Shown here: one piece after another, positions 6,051-8,306 of the stretch
Layout: each line of letters opens with the position of its first letter
Numbering within the stretch: position 1 is the first letter of the stretch
Source: an uncultured Clostridium sp.
Lineage (GTDB): Bacteria; Bacillota; Clostridia; Clostridiales; Clostridiaceae
Length of the DNA stretch: 8,306 bases
Reading direction: 5' to 3'
Assembly: GCF_934754925.1 (NCBI RefSeq)
Contig: NZ_CAKVJA010000068.1
Location: 1 to 8,306, forward strand
The notes under the pieces: generated by a model
Told to the model about the DNA's origin: nothing
Seen by the model: the letters and a program-made list of their open reading frames with translations, nothing else
Database searches by the model: none
Translations under genes and position numbers: made by a program

Positions 6051-7196
6051 TTCTTTATTTGATAAATTTGATATGAAATTCTTATTAGGGGAGGATATAT
6101 CCTTTTTATTAGTATGAGTAAGAGTTTTAATGTAAAGTACTGAAAGCTCTTTAATTAACTCAATAATCGTGGATTTTACTTCATCATCCATATTTTTTAT
6201 TGAATCTAAAATAATAGGAATACTTTTTTTCCAATTCTGAAATATTTCAATGAAATTTTTAATATTTGTAGATTCTAAAATGTTAAATAAGGTTTCTATA
6301 AATAACTTACGTTCTTCATTAGATAGATTGCTTAACCAATTATGTAAAGTTTCATTAGTATATTGAGAACTATGAGAAATTTTTTTTAAATAAATAAAAT
6401 CAGAATTCATTATTTCCCAGGAAAAGGGATTGTGCTGCCTTAAGCCACCAAATTTATTGCTTTTTACTACATGATAATCTTCATGATTTTCAAGAAGCAT
6501 TCCTATAAAGGAGGCATGAGGTAAAGTTTTATGTATTTTATCTTTTATTTTAGAAAAGGAATCACTTTTTATTATTTCTTCTCTAAATCCAGGACCATCA
6601 TGGCTGAATATCTTTATTATACGAGGAGAAACTCTATAATTACAGTTCATAGATGCATAAACAGCAATATTTCCACCCTTAGAATGACCTCCAACATAAA
6701 GGCTATGAGGAATTAATTTTGCAATTGTATTTAAATATTGAACTCCTTCTATTTGAGAAGGAATAGCTTTAGTAAATGCCATATTAAAGTCTTCTTTCCA
6801 ACCTATAAGACTATAATCTGTTCCTCGAAATGCTACATATGCATATGTATTATTTAAAATAAATGTTGTTGCAGAAAATTGTTTTTCTGAACTAGAATCA
6901 GTTTTTGAAATATGATAATTAATTCGTATATCTCTAAATCTAGGACTTGCAGCAAGATAAAAAAGTAATTGTTTAGTAGGTTGATGATAAGGAACTTTAT
7001 CAAACATTTTAGAAAATAATTCTGATTTTAATAAATCTTTAAATTTTACAGGTTCTCTATTTGAATTTATGGATCCAACTAAGTTATCAAGTAGTATATT
7101 GCTAATTTGGGATAGTATTAATGAATCTACAGCATTAAATTCTTTTTCGTTTAAAGTAGCAAGTTCTTTTTCTGCATAATTAATGATATTTTCCAT
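6042..7196 (-). CDS. Mbeg1-like (DUF2974) alpha/beta hydrolase
   Basis: This 384-residue protein (from ATG at 7196-7194) looks like an Mbeg1-like/DUF2974 serine hydrolase. The central motifs are AYVAFRGTD (119-127), the nucleophile elbow GGHSKGGNIA (169-178; Ser172), SHDGPGF (198-204; Asp200) and RQHNPFSWE (253-261; His255). Ser172, Asp200 and His255 are the likely catalytic triad (inference from motif order). A helical C-terminal region from about 290 (SNEERKLFIETLFNILE) is typical of clostridial members. No signal peptide or membrane segment is seen, so it is probably cytosolic; the substrate is unknown. A longer reading from TTG at 7208 is possible, but that codon overlaps the only ribosome binding site (GGAG, complement of 7203-7206), which lies six bases before the ATG. 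It is monocistronic and ends in a terminator that includes its stop. Confidence 0.88.
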   Translation of the reverse strand: MENIINYAEKELATLNEKEFNAVDSLILSQISNILLDNLVGSINSNREPVKFKDLLKSELFSKMFDKVPYHQPTKQLLFYLAASPRFRDIRINYHISKTDSSSEKQFSATTFILNNTYAYVAFRGTDYSLIGWKEDFNMAFTKAIPSQIEGVQYLNTIAKLIPHSLYVGGHSKGGNIAVYASMNCNYRVSPRIIKIFSHDGPGFREEIIKSDSFSKIKDKIHKTLPHASFIGMLLENHEDYHVVKSNKFGGLRQHNPFSWEIMNSDFIYLKKISHSSQYTNETLHNWLSNLSNEERKLFIETLFNILESTNIKNFIEIFQNWKKSIPIILDSIKNMDDEVKSTIIELIKELSVLYIKTLTHTNKKDISSPNKNFISNLSNKEKN

Positions 7197-7202
7197 AGTA
7201 AA

Positions 7203-7206
7203 CTCC
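7203..7206 (-). promoter_or_regulatory. Ribosome binding site that fixes the hydrolase start
   Basis: CTCC on the plus strand is GGAG on the transcript, six bases before ATG (7196-7194). The upstream in-frame TTG (7208-7206) overlaps this site and has no site of its own, so the ATG is preferred. Confidence 0.75.
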
Positions 7207-7349
7207 AATTATAAAATATATTATATAAAATAAAAATCTTATTAATTATTGTTTTCTCTCAAATAATAAGAAAGATACATTAAATTAGTATATAATTAAT
7301 CTTGTACATATTTATATCTGAAATTTTTAATAAGAAATGAGGGAGAATT

Positions 7350-7439
7350 GTGAAGATAACATTAGAAAAGAAAGAAAATTATAAATATAACAGGTATAGA
7401 TATAGTAAGTATAGATATAGCAAATATAGATATAGTTAA
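7350..7439 (+). CDS. 29-residue Tyr/Arg repeat micropeptide
   Basis: A GTG-started ORF encodes 29 residues: MKITLEKKEN, then YKYNR-YRYSK-YRYSK-YRYS, then TAA. Eight of the last 19 residues are Tyr, and the rest are Arg, Lys, Ser or Asn, so the peptide is strongly basic. A purine-rich GAGGGAG (7339-7345) precedes the start by four to seven bases, and an in-frame TGA at 7338-7340 rules out a longer form. Between repeat units, changes are synonymous (AGT/AGC Ser, AAG/AAA Lys) or conservative (Lys/Arg, Asn/Ser), which favours real translation. The nitroreductase gene begins 57 bases later on the same strand with no terminator between, so they are probably co-transcribed. It could be a bioactive or modified peptide precursor, a Tyr-codon leader peptide, or a chance reading of an AT-rich tandem repeat. 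I recognise no known family. Confidence 0.5.
   Translation: MKITLEKKENYKYNRYRYSKYRYSKYRYS
7380..7436 (+). repeat. 15-base tandem repeat, about 3.8 copies
   Basis: Four head-to-tail units start at 7380, 7395, 7410 and 7425. The core is TATAGATATAGTAAG; unit 1 is diverged (TATAAATATAACAGG), unit 3 differs at two third-codon positions, and unit 4 is cut short by the stop codon. The period is a multiple of three and stays in frame with the micropeptide ORF, encoding Y-K/R-Y-N/S-K/R. Confidence 0.9.
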
Positions 7440-7496
7440 AAGAAGAAAATAAAAATAGCTTTGTAATAATAAGAGGAGCTTTAAGGAAGGTAACAG

Positions 7497-8135
7497 ATGA
7501 AAAATTTAGAGTTTATTTATAATAGAAAAAGTGTTAGAAAATTTAAAGATAATGAAGTGCCAAGAGAAGATATTATAAAAATGCTTGATGCTGCAATACA
7601 TGCACCATCTCCAAAAAATCAACAAACATGGCATTTTGTTGTAATTCAAAATAGTGAATTAATAAATAAGATAGGTGATATAGTAGAAAAGAATCATACT
7701 AACTTAGCAGAAATGGCAAAGGTAGAAAAACAAAGAAAGTTAATGATGACTTTATTACCGTATTATACATGCTTTAAAAATGCACCTGTATTAGTTGTAG
7801 TATATTCAAAAGAGTATTATATGATAGAGGAAACAATACTTAGAGATAATAATGCTAGTGAAGAGGTAATAAATGAATTAAGATTCCCTAATTCTGCAGC
7901 CCAAGGAGTAGGAGCAGCCATAGAAAACTTCTTGTTAGCAGCAACAGAACTTGGTTATGGAACTTGTTATATGACAGGACCAACTCATTCTAAGAGTGAA
8001 ATTGAAGAGCTTATTAATTTTGAAAAAGATGAATATAAGTTAATGGCAATGATTTCTCTTGGAGTTGCAGAAGAAGATACACCAAACTCACCACCACGTA
8101 AGCCTTTAGATGAGGTAGTTACTTTTATTGATTAA
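7497..8135 (+). CDS. FMN-dependent nitroreductase family protein
   Basis: This 212-residue protein is a single-domain nitroreductase of normal length, cytosolic and expected to be an FMN homodimer that reduces nitro-, quinone- or similar substrates with NAD(P)H. Visible motifs are RKSVRKF (10-16, FMN phosphate), HAPSPKNQQTWHFVV (35-49, the FMN-binding loop), SAAQGVGAAIENFLLAA (133-149, the long dimer helix) and ELGYGTCYMTGP (151-162). The ending ISLGVAEEDTPNSPPRKPLDEVV is typical, with Arg201 near the FMN phosphate. Unlike the enzyme at the left end of the window it has no ferredoxin domain. The start is ATG, six bases after AGGAAGG (7484-7490); another purine-rich GAGGAG lies at 7473-7478. 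It follows the micropeptide ORF. The real substrate cannot be read from sequence. Confidence 0.95.
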   Translation: MKNLEFIYNRKSVRKFKDNEVPREDIIKMLDAAIHAPSPKNQQTWHFVVIQNSELINKIGDIVEKNHTNLAEMAKVEKQRKLMMTLLPYYTCFKNAPVLVVVYSKEYYMIEETILRDNNASEEVINELRFPNSAAQGVGAAIENFLLAATELGYGTCYMTGPTHSKSEIEELINFEKDEYKLMAMISLGVAEEDTPNSPPRKPLDEVVTFID

Positions 8136-8163
8136 ATTATCAGCATAAAGTTTCTGTAAAAAA

Positions 8164-8220
8164 ATGGGCGTTCCCCGGAGGTGCATCCATAAAATGGATG
8201 AACCTCCGGGGAACACCCAT
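8164..8220 (-). terminator. Long GC-rich hairpin, probable minus-strand terminator or palindromic repeat element
   Basis: Two 27-base arms (8164-8190 and 8194-8220) pair with only two mismatches (8169/8215 and 8183/8201) around an AAA loop. The core, GTTCCCCGGAGGT against ACCTCCGGGGAAC, is far richer in G and C than anything else in the window. The left arm is preceded by A7, so on the minus strand the stem is followed by T7, the form of an intrinsic terminator for a gene to the right of the window. On the plus strand no T-run follows. Its length and composition also fit a dispersed palindromic (REP- or MITE-like) element. Confidence 0.75.
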
Positions 8221-8229
8221 AAAATGGAT
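8187..8229. repeat. Direct repeats bracketing the right arm of the GC-rich hairpin
   Basis: CATAAAATGGAT occurs at 8188-8199, spanning the hairpin loop, and again at 8218-8229, just past the right arm. The copies are 30 bases apart, and each holds a small CCAT-AAA-ATGG dyad. They may be a trace of how the palindrome arose or duplicated. Confidence 0.7.
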
Positions 8230-8247
8230 ATAGGATTTTATAATAAA

Positions 8248-8288
8248 AATAAAGCAGTTGCAAAAGTTAGTTTTGCAGCTGCTTTATT
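8248..8288. terminator. Terminator after the nitroreductase gene
   Basis: Arms 8248-8265 and 8271-8288 pair over 18 bases with one G-U wobble (8258/8278) around a 5-base loop. The core is GCAGTTGCAAAA against TTTTGCAGCTGC, and the arms end in A-rich and T-rich sequence. It is the first hairpin with a T-rich 3' side on the plus strand after the nitroreductase, and may act in both directions. Confidence 0.75.
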
Positions 8289-8306
8289 ATAGCACTTATT
8301 ATAGCA
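8284..8306 (+). repeat. 12-base tandem repeat at the window edge
   Basis: TTATTATAGCA occurs at 8284-8294 and 8296-8306, separated by one C, so the period is 12 bases. The second copy reaches the last base of the window, so more copies may follow. The first overlaps the end of the terminator stem. Confidence 0.6.

Noticed and set aside
6531..6716. 61-residue plus-strand ORF
   Set aside because: Antisense inside the Mbeg1-like hydrolase gene, across its catalytic motifs; no supporting signals.
7197..7208. Four-residue N-terminal extension of the hydrolase from a TTG start
   Set aside because: The TTG overlaps the only plausible Shine-Dalgarno sequence, which is well spaced for the ATG at 7196.
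7380..7436. CRISPR-like or satellite reading of the 15-base repeats
   Set aside because: The units are contiguous without spacers, far too short for CRISPR, and stay in frame within a small ORF.

Overview
The window is a strongly AT-rich stretch of what looks like a Clostridium-type Firmicute chromosome. The evidence is the A/T-ending codon use, strong AAGGAG-type ribosome binding sites, short intergenic gaps with simple hairpin terminators, and the gene content: a 2x[4Fe-4S] ferredoxin-nitroreductase fusion, a fused FeoA-FeoB iron transporter and an Mbeg1-like (DUF2974) hydrolase. No rRNA, tRNA, CRISPR array, phage gene or transposase is visible.

Layout, left to right. (1) 1-447, minus strand: the N-terminal part of a ferredoxin-nitroreductase, cut by the window edge and possibly frameshifted near position 50. 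(2) 448-934: a long AT-rich divergent spacer with a perfect-consensus promoter (TTGACA, 17 bp, TATAAT) aimed at the next gene, and several small palindromes. (3) 935-1819, plus strand: a LysR-type regulator. It ends at a strong two-way terminator shared with (4) 1997-4360, minus strand: a 787-residue FeoA-FeoB ferrous iron transporter. (5) 4361-4573: a divergent promoter region. (6) 4574-5503, plus strand: an unrecognised acidic cytosolic protein. (7) 5665-5961, plus strand: a 98-residue membrane protein with an internal pseudo-repeat. It converges, through a shared terminator, on (8) 6042-7196, minus strand: an Mbeg1-like alpha/beta hydrolase. (9) 7350-7439, plus strand: a 29-codon ORF encoding a Tyr/Arg/Ser/Lys repeat peptide. 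(10) 7497-8135, plus strand: a stand-alone FMN nitroreductase. (11) 8164-8306: an unusually GC-rich long hairpin, a second terminator hairpin and a short tandem repeat at the window edge.

How the genes relate. The LysR regulator is divergent from the ferredoxin-nitroreductase, the usual geometry for a LysR protein and its target. FeoAB imports Fe(II), and both the ferredoxin domain and the flavin enzymes belong to low-potential anaerobic redox metabolism, so a shared iron/redox theme is possible. Separate promoters and terminators indicate independent transcription units, not one operon. The least ordinary locus is the micropeptide ORF upstream of the nitroreductase. The GC-rich palindrome at the right end is the second thing to examine. 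Most of the rest is ordinary clostridial housekeeping or accessory content.
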